Of a stretch of 64,000 bases of DNA, positions 57,551 to 64,000 are shown one piece after another; within the stretch, counting starts at the first letter, position 1, and every line of letters begins with the position of its first letter. Source of the stretch: DASWNP01 sp036399175 (GTDB taxonomy: Bacteria > Acidobacteriota > Blastocatellia > Pyrinomonadales > Pyrinomonadaceae); the NCBI GenBank assembly GCA_036399175.1, contig DASWNP010000064.1, positions 107,261 through 171,260 on the forward strand, read 5' to 3'. The notes under the pieces are model-generated. The model had not been told where the DNA came from, did not search any database, and worked only from the letters and a program-made list of their open reading frames with translations. Position numbers and translations under genes: made by a program.

Positions 57551-58630
57551 ATGTTTCTCCAGACAGGTCGGGGCGTCTCTCGCCTTCGCTTCCGCCGCCT
57601 TCTTCAGTGTGCGCTGGTGTTTGCGGTCTCTATAGTCTGCGTCGCCGAGGCGCGTGCGCAGGTGGGCGGAATCGACCGCACGGGGACGGGAGGCCGCCAC
57701 GTCATCAAAGGGCGCATCCTCTCTCCTTCGGGAAGGCGCGTGGACATCGGGCTAAAAGTGAGACTTCAGAGCACGCTCTCCGGCGACCTGACCGTGCTCG
57801 CCGACGCCAACGGCACCTTCGCCTTCCAGTCGCTTCGTCCCGGCACTTACCGGGTCATCATCGAAGGCAACGAATACTTCGAGACGGCGACTGAAATCGT
57901 CACCATCGAATCCGACAGCCTGGTCACCAGAAGCGGAGCCGTGCTCCCTTCATCGACGCGCGCCTATTCCGTGCAGATTTACCTGCAATCCAAAATCCAG
58001 CGCGATGCTTCCGGTAAGCCCGGCGTCATCAACGCCGCCCTCGCCAGCGTGCCGAAGCCGGCCGTCGAGCTGTATAACAAGGCGGTCGAATCCGTACGCA
58101 AAGGCGAAAACGCCCGCGCCGTCGAGCAGCTTAAGAGCGCCATCGCTCTCCATCCGGAGTTCCCGCTCGCCTTAAGCGAGCTTGGCGTCCAGTATCTCAA
58201 GCTCGAACAGCCCGACAAGGCCATCGAAACACTTCGCGCCGCCCTCAAGCTCTCGCCCGATGACTATGCGACGCTTCTGACCTACGGCATCGCCCTCTTC
58301 CAGAAGAAAGATTTCGCCGAAGCCGAAGCGCACCTGCGCCGCGCCTCCAAAAAGAATCAGGCTTCGCCCTCCGCGCACTTCTATCTCGGACTCACCCTCA
58401 TCAAGCAGCGCAAGCTCGACGAGGCCGAAAAAGAGCTGCAACAGGCAGCCGAGACCGGCGGCGACCAGATGGGGCTCGCGCACTATTATCTCGGCGGTCT
58501 CTACTGGGGCAGGCGCGACTACAGCCGCGCCGCCACCTCGCTCGAAACCTACCTCCGCCTCGACCCCAAAGCCCCCGACGCCGAACGCGTCCGCGCCACC
58601 ATCAAAGAGCTGCGCAGCAAACAGCAGTAA
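57551..58630 (+). CDS. Exported TPR protein with carboxypeptidase-regulatory domain
   Basis: 359 residues. Signal peptide with hydrophobic core LLQCALVFAVSIVCVAEARA; a carboxypeptidase-regulatory-like beta-sandwich (IKGRILSPSGRRVDIGLKV .. GTYRVIIEGNEYF in part); then five TPRs from about residue 170 (LYNKAVESVRKGENARAVEQL, ALSELGVQYLKLEQPDKAI and so on). AAAGGAG precedes the ATG at 57551. Similar acidobacterial proteins accompany Oar-type receptors and may help assemble or feed them; that link is inference. Confidence 0.85.
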   Translation: MFLQTGRGVSRLRFRRLLQCALVFAVSIVCVAEARAQVGGIDRTGTGGRHVIKGRILSPSGRRVDIGLKVRLQSTLSGDLTVLADANGTFAFQSLRPGTYRVIIEGNEYFETATEIVTIESDSLVTRSGAVLPSSTRAYSVQIYLQSKIQRDASGKPGVINAALASVPKPAVELYNKAVESVRKGENARAVEQLKSAIALHPEFPLALSELGVQYLKLEQPDKAIETLRAALKLSPDDYATLLTYGIALFQKKDFAEAEAHLRRASKKNQASPSAHFYLGLTLIKQRKLDEAEKELQQAAETGGDQMGLAHYYLGGLYWGRRDYSRAATSLETYLRLDPKAPDAERVRATIKELRSKQQ

Positions 58631-58666
58631 CACAAAATCTCCCGCACGACTTTAAACCGCCCGCCG

Positions 58667-58702
58667 CCGCAAGCCTTCTTCTGCTCGAAAGAGGGCTTGC
58701 GG
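58667..58702 (+). terminator. Hairpin between the TPR gene and spoVR
   Basis: CCGCAAGCC (58667-58675) pairs with GGCTTGCGG (58694-58702). A weak T-rich stretch (GTTCGTTTTC) follows. Probably ends the TPR transcript. Confidence 0.5.
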
Positions 58703-58733
58703 TGCGGTTCGTTTTCGGCGGAGAATAGCTCAT

Positions 58734-61361
58734 ATGTCCGACCGCGAAATCAAAGACCTCGAAAAAGCTCTCGAACAGATTTGGGAAGTCGCACGCCGCT
58801 TCGGCCTCGACCCCTTCCCCACGCGCTTCGAACTCGTCCCCGCCACCGTCATGTACGAGATAGGCTCTTATGCCTTGCCCGGACGCTACTCGCACTGGAC
58901 TTTCGGCAAAGCCTATCACCGCATGAAGATGATGTACGACTTCGGTCTCTCCAAGATTTACGAAGTCGTCATCAACACCAACCCTTCCTACGGCTTTCTG
59001 CTGGAGACCAACAGCCCCGTCCAGAACAAGCTCGTCATGGCGCACGTGCTCGGCCACGTCGATTTCTTCAAAAACAACGTCTACTTCTCCAAGACCAACC
59101 GCCGCATGGTCGATAGCGTCTCGACGCACGCCGGTCGGATGGCCGAATACGAGTTCCGCTACGGGCGCAAACGCGTCGAACAACTTCTCGACGCCGTCCT
59201 CTCCATCGAAGAACACATCGACCCAAACTTCTTCATCAAGCAGGAGCGCCCGCGCCTCGACGCGGAGACCGACGCCGCCAGGCGTCCCAAAGAAGGGCGC
59301 TACGACGACCTCTGGAAAATCGGCTCGACCGAAGAAGCGCCCCCCGCGCCCAAAGCCGACCTCCCGCGCGGCGAGCGCGTGCCGGAAAAAGACCTCGTCT
59401 ACTACATCATGCGCAACTCGCCCATCCTCGAAGACTGGCAGCGCGACGTGTTGTCCATGATTCACGAAGAGATGGAATACTTCGTCCCGCAGATGCAGAC
59501 CAAGACGATGAATGAAGGATGGGCATGCGCCACCGGCGACTCCCTTCTCCTGACCGAGCACGGATTCATGCGCTTCGACGAGCTGTATCAGGCCGGGCAG
59601 AAGATTTCCGTCGCCGGAGGTGGGCGCGGCGAGTTGTACCCTGTCACGGACTTTCACAGGGAAGAGCAGGTTCCAACCGTTCGCATCAAGACCCGTCACG
59701 GGCTCACCATTGAAGGCGCTCTCAAACATCGTCTCCTGATGGCCGACGGGAGCTGGGCTTATCTCGCCGACCTGAAAATCGGCGACCGCGTCAGCCTTGA
59801 GAGCGGCACTAACATCTGGCCGAAGGAAAAGCAGCGATTCAGCTTCAGGCCAATCGAGTCGAGCCCGACGCTGGCGACGGTCGCATCGCTGGCCGGAGTC
59901 TCTTCGTGGACGGTCATGCGACATCTCAAGGGTCGGAGAACGCTGACGGCAGACGACATCAACCGGGCGCTGAAGAGCGTCTCCTACGAAGCGGACAGGA
60001 ATGGAAAAATTCTCAGCACGCGTCGCTCTCTGAAGCTGCCTGACGTGCTCGACGAGGACGTGGCCTGGCTGCTCGGCTTCTTTGTCGGCGACGGCAACAG
60101 AACGAAGTCGGGAATCTGTCTCACCTCCGGCGACGAGGAGTTGACCTCGAAGCTGGCAGAAGCTCTCGAAGAGATATTCGGAGTAGGTGCGAAGGTCTTC
60201 TGGGACGCGACCGAGCGCGGCGGACGCTGGCGCGTCATCGCACACTCGCGCGAGCTTCTGCGCTGGCTCGAATCTCTCGGCATCAATCTGAAAGATAAGG
60301 CCGCAGCCAAGAAGATTCCTCCTCCCATTTTGCGTTCGCCCAAAGAAGTTGTGTCGGCCTTCCTGCGCGGCTATTTCGATGCGGACGCCTACGCCGGACG
60401 CGAAGGAGTCAGGCTTTCTTCAGCGAGCACGGATTTGATTAACGCCGTGCAGATTATTCTGCTCAATTACGGCATCCTCTCAACCCAACGGCAGCAACAG
60501 GACGGCTGCACACATCTTGAGATTACAGGCGCTTCAGCCGCACTCTTTCTCGACGAGATTGGCTTTTGCCTCACGCGCAAACGGCACGCTCTCGAAGATT
60601 ACGTTTTGAATCGTCGCTGGTTCAGGCGGGAAGAACAGAGCGACGCGGTGGTCTCCATCGAGCACGGATGCGCGGACGTTTTCGACATCACGGTCGATAC
60701 AAAGCACGCCTACGTCGCCAACGGGTTTGTCAATCACAACTCGTTCTGGCACGCGCGCATCATGCGGGAGCTGGAGCTGACGGACACGGAGCTGGTCGAG
60801 TTCGCAGATTTACATTCGGGCGTGGTCTCGCCGCACAAGGGACAGTTGAATCCGTACTATCTGGGCTACAAGATTTTCGAGGACATCGAGCGGCGTTGGG
60901 ATAATCCGTCGAAGGAGGAGCGCGAGAAGCTCGGGCGCGCGGGCGGTGAGGGGCGCGAGAAAATCTTCGAGGTGAGAGAGCTTGAGTCGGATGTCTCTTT
61001 CCTGCGCAACTATCTGACGGAGGAGCTTTGCGAGGAGCTTGACCTGTTCGTCTATGAGCTGGTCGAGGAAGAGGAATGGACGGTCACGGAGAAGCGTTGG
61101 AAGCGCGTGCGCGACCAGCTCGTGGCGAACATGACCAACTTCGGCTTCCCCTACATCGTCGTCGCCGACGGCGATTACAACGGCAACCGCGAGCTTTACC
61201 TCAAGCACATGTACGAAGGCGCGGAACTCGACGGCTCATACGCGCGCAAAGTCCTCGAATACGTCTACACTCTCTGGGGACGCCCCGTGCATCTCGAAAC
61301 CATCGCCGACGACGAGCCAGTTCGTATGCACTACAACGGCGAAGACCACGACGAAGACTGA
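58734..61361 (+). CDS. spoVR: SpoVR family protein interrupted by an intein
   Basis: 875 residues before splicing. The N-extein (1-264) has PTRFELVPATVMYEIGSYALPGRYSHWTFGKAYHR-like SpoVR sequence and HVLGHVDFFKNN; the C-extein (670-875) resumes at SFWHARIMRELELT. Joined, they read NEGWA-SFWH, the conserved SpoVR motif, giving a normal protein of 470 residues. SpoVR works with PrkA and YeaH in starvation response. Codons are in frame throughout, so this is an intein and not a disrupted gene. See the intein entry. Confidence 0.95.
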   Translation: MSDREIKDLEKALEQIWEVARRFGLDPFPTRFELVPATVMYEIGSYALPGRYSHWTFGKAYHRMKMMYDFGLSKIYEVVINTNPSYGFLLETNSPVQNKLVMAHVLGHVDFFKNNVYFSKTNRRMVDSVSTHAGRMAEYEFRYGRKRVEQLLDAVLSIEEHIDPNFFIKQERPRLDAETDAARRPKEGRYDDLWKIGSTEEAPPAPKADLPRGERVPEKDLVYYIMRNSPILEDWQRDVLSMIHEEMEYFVPQMQTKTMNEGWACATGDSLLLTEHGFMRFDELYQAGQKISVAGGGRGELYPVTDFHREEQVPTVRIKTRHGLTIEGALKHRLLMADGSWAYLADLKIGDRVSLESGTNIWPKEKQRFSFRPIESSPTLATVASLAGVSSWTVMRHLKGRRTLTADDINRALKSVSYEADRNGKILSTRRSLKLPDVLDEDVAWLLGFFVGDGNRTKSGICLTSGDEELTSKLAEALEEIFGVGAKVFWDATERGGRWRVIAHSRELLRWLESLGINLKDKAAAKKIPPPILRSPKEVVSAFLRGYFDADAYAGREGVRLSSASTDLINAVQIILLNYGILSTQRQQQDGCTHLEITGASAALFLDEIGFCLTRKRHALEDYVLNRRWFRREEQSDAVVSIEHGCADVFDITVDTKHAYVANGFVNHNSFWHARIMRELELTDTELVEFADLHSGVVSPHKGQLNPYYLGYKIFEDIERRWDNPSKEEREKLGRAGGEGREKIFEVRELESDVSFLRNYLTEELCEELDLFVYELVEEEEWTVTEKRWKRVRDQLVANMTNFGFPYIVVADGDYNGNRELYLKHMYEGAELDGSYARKVLEYVYTLWGRPVHLETIADDEPVRMHYNGEDHDED
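59526..60740 (+). mobile_element. Intein with LAGLIDADG endonuclease and LacI-like HTH
   Basis: 405 residues (265-669 of the precursor). Block A CATGDSLLLTEHGF with Cys1; block B around EGALKHRLL (H332); C-terminal blocks F/G FDITVDTKHAYVANG then FVNHN with H668, N669 and +1 Ser670. All splicing residues are present except the usual Thr of block B. Endonuclease motifs: LLGFFVGDG (446-454) and FLRGYFDAD (543-551). Between block B and the first motif, residues 378-418 resemble a LacI-type helix-turn-helix (TLATVASLAGVSSWTVMRHL), probably a DNA-recognition module for homing. The intein should splice and its endonuclease may be active. Confidence 0.93.
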
Positions 61362-61515
61362 AAAGCTCATCTACAGAGAAAAGCTCTTCAAATAGAGACA
61401 GCCGCAGACGCTTCGACTTCGGGGGCTAGACAGGTAGGTTTGCAGGCGCGTTTGGTAGCCGGAGACTCCGGCTTTCGTGTGCGCTTGCCGGGGTCGGCGA
61501 GCGCGGGCGCGGCTT

Positions 61516-61782
61516 TTATTGAAGGGTGTCGGGCAGGAGCGAGCCTCGGCGGTCGGTGGCGATTCCCCAGGAGTCCTGAATTTGGCCTATCATGCCGTGA
61601 AAGTGTATCTCGCTGCCGGAGAGGACGAGGAGCACGTCTCCGGCGCGCACGTCCGGGTTATCGACTTTGAAGCGAATGACGGTGGCGTTGCCGTTCTCGC
61701 GCTCGATGGTCTCGAAAGTGAAGCTCGCGGCATCGACCACGACGGTCTGCGAATTGTTCGTATAGTTGGCTGTCTCTGACAT
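61516..61782 (-). CDS. Small beta-rich hypothetical protein
   Basis: 88 residues starting MSETANYTNNSQTVVV. Alternating hydrophobic residues suggest beta strands (SFTFETI, ATVIRFKVDN, DVLLVLSGSEIHFHGMIG). No signal peptide, no membrane segment. A weak ACGGA site precedes the start. Family not recognised. The 61362-61515 gap shows nothing. Confidence 0.6.
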   Translation of the reverse strand: MSETANYTNNSQTVVVDAASFTFETIERENGNATVIRFKVDNPDVRAGDVLLVLSGSEIHFHGMIGQIQDSWGIATDRRGSLLPDTLQ

Positions 61783-61865
61783 GATTTCGTTTCCGTATTA
61801 TTTTCAAGCTTAAGGTTATCAATCCTGTCTTGGAACTTTGAGACTCGAAGCTCCAAACTTGAAAC

Positions 61866-62423
61866 TCAAAAGTTCTCAGGATGAAAAGGTCTGCCGTAAA
61901 GCTGTTGATAAGCCCAGCCTAGCACACGTATCTCGGCGGTGCATAGCGTTTCGAGCCAGCAGCAGGTGAGATAGACGCCACGCTCGCGCTCCGAGGGGAT
62001 TTTGGCCGCCTCTTCGACGACGGAACTCTCCGCCGACGGGTGTAGACGGTAGGCTTCGGAGATGGCCTCGTTGGTCTTGGTGGCGTCGTCGAGGGCTGTG
62101 AGCAGCTCTCGAATCCACGTGTGGAGCGCGGGCTCGGTGTTGTGCTCGGCGAGCGCCTGCATGATGCCGACGGCGAGGCGGTCTTCGGCGCGGGCGAAGG
62201 TATACGAGTCGGGGCTCTCACTCAAGGACTGCTGCTGCTTCCACTGAAAGAGCATCTCGACCGAAGGATAGTTGACGACGGCGACGCGCTCGTCGTAGCT
62301 CAGAAACCACTGGATGAGGTCGGCGAGCGAAGAGGGCTCGACGCGTCCTTCACGGTCGCGTCGAAGCGGCGGCGGTTTGTGTCCCGGCGCTTCTGCGTTC
62401 CTGCCTGTTTGGATACCCGACAT
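61866..62423 (-). CDS. Helical hypothetical protein
   Basis: 185 residues from MSGIQTGRN. Mostly helical and soluble (IQWFLSYDERVAVVNYPSVEMLF in part, WIRELLTALDDATKTNEAISEAYR in part, GVYLTCCWLETLCTAEIRVLG in part). No known motif. An earlier in-frame ATG at 62453 adds a basic leader MRLKRRRTIF. It sits between the 88-residue protein and the 2Fe-2S gene on the same strand. Confidence 0.65.
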   Translation of the reverse strand: MSGIQTGRNAEAPGHKPPPLRRDREGRVEPSSLADLIQWFLSYDERVAVVNYPSVEMLFQWKQQQSLSESPDSYTFARAEDRLAVGIMQALAEHNTEPALHTWIRELLTALDDATKTNEAISEAYRLHPSAESSVVEEAAKIPSERERGVYLTCCWLETLCTAEIRVLGWAYQQLYGRPFHPENF

Positions 62424-62517
62424 AAAAATCGTTCTTCGTCGCTTCAGTCGCAAGACGAGGGAAACTCTTGAAGGCTCGGTTGCGCGACCGCGCCACTATC
62501 TTTCGAGCACGGAGCCT

Positions 62518-63585
62518 TTAAGCTTTCGCTCCCAAGCCCGTTTCGCCCGCGTCCGCCGTCTCAACGCTCGCGTCAGCGCCCGACTCTTCTCCGTTTCTGA
62601 GCTTGCTCAGGTACTTGCCGAAGACGCCGTTCCAGGGTGGAATGACGATGGAGACAGCGCCCCCGCCCTGTGCCTGGCAGGAGAGCCGAATCAGCGGGCG
62701 CGGGTCGTCCGTGTCGATGTAGCCGAGCTGTTTCATCACGCGACGTTCGCGCGGCGCGACCTCCGAAAGCTTCTCCGCTCCGCCGAGCACGCCGACCCAG
62801 CACGTCCCGCAGGAGGCCGAGCGACACTGCACGGGTATCGGCCCTTCGCCGACGGTGCAGCGCGGGTCAATCGCGCTCCAATCCTTCAGGGGATGCGTCG
62901 GCGCAGCCGATGCTATCTCCTGCATGTGAACCATCCGAAAACGCGCCGTCTCGTCGTTTTCGTCGAAGCGCACAGTCCAGCGTTTGTCCGTCGTGCGGAG
63001 GAAGCCGAAGATGCCCTGGCTGTCGTCGCGTGCGCGCTCGCTCAAAATTTGCTGCGGCGAGCGGCGGGCGTGCCTGCGGTCGATGAGCACCGAGCCCGGC
63101 GTCGCTTTAAAGGCCGCGAGGCCGACCTGCCTGAGCGTCATAAAAGCGACGGCCATGATGCCTGCGACGAGCGCGTGCTCGACCTTAAGCTCTCCCGCAA
63201 CCTTTTCCGAAACCTTTAGAATCTCGCTCGAAAGCTTTTGAGCCGCTTCTTCTGCTTCCGCCGCGCCGGACTCGGCGCGCTCGACGAGAGCTTTTTTCAC
63301 CTCCGGCCAGTAGCGATGCCCGTAGAGAAACTTGTGCGAAGAATCTATCTGCTCTTTGAGTTGAAACCTTCCCTGCATGAGCAGTTTTTTCGCTAAGGCC
63401 TCGGGGTCTGCGGCGCGCTCGAAGGCGCGTTGCAGGGCGAGCGGAAAGAAGGCGAACCAGATTCGCGTCGCGTTGCGGTCAACTTCGTGCACGGACGGCA
63501 GAAGCTCTTCGAGCGCCTGCGCCCACGCCTGCTCGTCCTGCCGGTTCAGAAAATCTTCAAAAGATGAGTTGCCGTTAATCGTCAT
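62518..63585 (-). CDS. Protein with C-terminal 2Fe-2S ferredoxin domain
   Basis: 355 residues. Residues 1-165 are helical (LQRAFERAADPEALAKKLLMQ and others) with no family recognised. From about 165 a ferredoxin-like domain follows; C254, C259, C262 and C303 (CRSASCGTC .. LSCQAQ) match the plant-type 2Fe-2S ligand spacing C-x4-C-x2-C-xn-C. It would transfer single electrons. The fusion with a long helical N-terminus is unusual. Divergent from the AI-2E-type gene. Confidence 0.82.
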   Translation of the reverse strand: MTINGNSSFEDFLNRQDEQAWAQALEELLPSVHEVDRNATRIWFAFFPLALQRAFERAADPEALAKKLLMQGRFQLKEQIDSSHKFLYGHRYWPEVKKALVERAESGAAEAEEAAQKLSSEILKVSEKVAGELKVEHALVAGIMAVAFMTLRQVGLAAFKATPGSVLIDRRHARRSPQQILSERARDDSQGIFGFLRTTDKRWTVRFDENDETARFRMVHMQEIASAAPTHPLKDWSAIDPRCTVGEGPIPVQCRSASCGTCWVGVLGGAEKLSEVAPRERRVMKQLGYIDTDDPRPLIRLSCQAQGGGAVSIVIPPWNGVFGKYLSKLRNGEESGADASVETADAGETGLGAKA

Positions 63586-63790
63586 CCAAGTCCTCTCTCA
63601 ACAATTTTCGCGCGGAATGAACCTGACATGATAGCGACTCTGTACGGAAGTCACAAATCCGCAGAAGCGACGCAGGCAGGACGCGCGCGACGGCGTTAAA
63701 ACTTCCGGCCTCGGAATCGTCCTGATAGATTCGCTCTCAAGCTTCGCCCGCCCACACTTCAGCCCCATGATGTTATAGTTGCTGCAACCT

Positions 63791-64000
63791 ATGACACAAA
63801 AAGATGAGAGACGGCTGAGCGAGCTGACGGTGGGAGATGCCAAGCGCATCCTCGTCTATTCGCTCGCCACTCTCCTGGCTCTCGCACTCTTCGTCGCGCT
63901 CACCGCAAAAGTCTTAGTCGCGCTGCTTCTGGGAGTGGTCGCCGGTGCGTATCTGCTGCCGGTGCAGGAGTGGCTGGAGAAACGCCTGCGAGCGAGGGCG
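63791..64000 (+). CDS. AI-2E-type transporter, N-terminal part
   Basis: The first 70 residues only: a polar start MTQKDERRLSELTVGDAKR, then two hydrophobic segments (ILVYSLATLLALALFVALTAKV and VALLLGVVAGAYLLPV, in part) and the basic QEWLEKRLRARA. This fits the N-terminus of the AI-2E/PerM permease family, known for a pattern of a short gap and a long membrane domain. Cut by the right edge of the window, so identification is moderate. Confidence 0.6.
   Translation, partial: MTQKDERRLSELTVGDAKRILVYSLATLLALALFVALTAKVLVALLLGVVAGAYLLPVQEWLEKRLRARA

Noticed and set aside
58734..61361. spoVR considered as disrupted by an insertion sequence or as a pseudogene
   Set aside because: The reading frame is uninterrupted and the insert has intein splicing motifs rather than transposase or inverted ends.
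61800..61875. Possible further heptamer array (TTTGAGAC/CTCAAA words) upstream of the 88-residue protein
   Set aside because: The arms are short and the 7-bp phase is not kept, so it was not counted with the other arrays.

Overview
GC-rich (by eye a little above 60 percent), gene-dense bacterial chromosome from a Gram-negative cell. Indicators are LPS heptose genes, large TonB-dependent receptors with an N-terminal carboxypeptidase-regulatory domain (Oar type), a dnaK-dnaJ-hspR operon, a PrkA/YeaH/SpoVR set and several acidobacterial-style conserved hypotheticals. My best guess is Acidobacteriota, probably class Blastocatellia; this is inferred from gene content only. I found no rRNA, tRNA, CRISPR array, prophage or insertion sequence.

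Layout. 0-5.6 kb: tail of an unknown gene, a 230-bp nested palindromic element abutting a short antitoxin-like gene, a response regulator, an SLC13-type permease, a metallophosphoesterase, a Uma2 gene and pgsA. 5.7-9.7 kb: dnaK-dnaJ-hspR with a HAIR-like operator over the promoter. 9.7-15.6 kb: aldo/keto reductase, a Baeyer-Villiger monooxygenase/SDR pair, a GT2 glycosyltransferase and a PIN/NYN protein. 16-25.6 kb: TonB receptor, HD-GYP protein with a possible coupled microprotein, DUF4388 protein, and a translationally coupled LysM/peptidoglycan-binding protein plus EEP-type nuclease. 25.7-35.6 kb: P450, heptosyltransferase and heptose kinase, PBP4-type carboxypeptidase, dapF, 3D-domain protein, asparaginase. 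35.8-36.1 kb: a non-coding stretch with four hairpins that all show a GGGGGA loop. 36-46.6 kb: envelope proteins, a REC/degenerate-GGDEF/REC protein, lytic transglycosylase, alaS, recX, truB. 47-61.4 kb: prkA, yeaH and spoVR, dispersed and separated by an LRR-Roc-COR-TIR protein, a hydrolase, a TonB receptor and a TPR protein. 61.5-64 kb: hypotheticals, a 2Fe-2S protein and the start of an AI-2E-type transporter.

Three things stand out. (1) SpoVR carries a complete 405-residue intein with LAGLIDADG homing-endonuclease motifs and an embedded LacI-like helix-turn-helix. (2) The 35.85-36.11 kb hairpin array looks like a structured small RNA with repeated GGA-containing loops, as in CsrA-sequestering RNAs. 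(3) At least eleven intergenic sites hold inverted arrays of degenerate 7-bp repeats, each with its own heptamer; some run into the 3' ends of genes and supply their last codons, and one pair flanks the Uma2 gene as if that gene had been inserted into a pre-existing hairpin.

Functional themes are envelope construction (heptose, DapF, PBP4, lytic transglycosylase, 3D and PG-binding proteins), protein quality control under HspR, and stress signalling (PrkA/YeaH/SpoVR, response regulators, HD-GYP, TIR).
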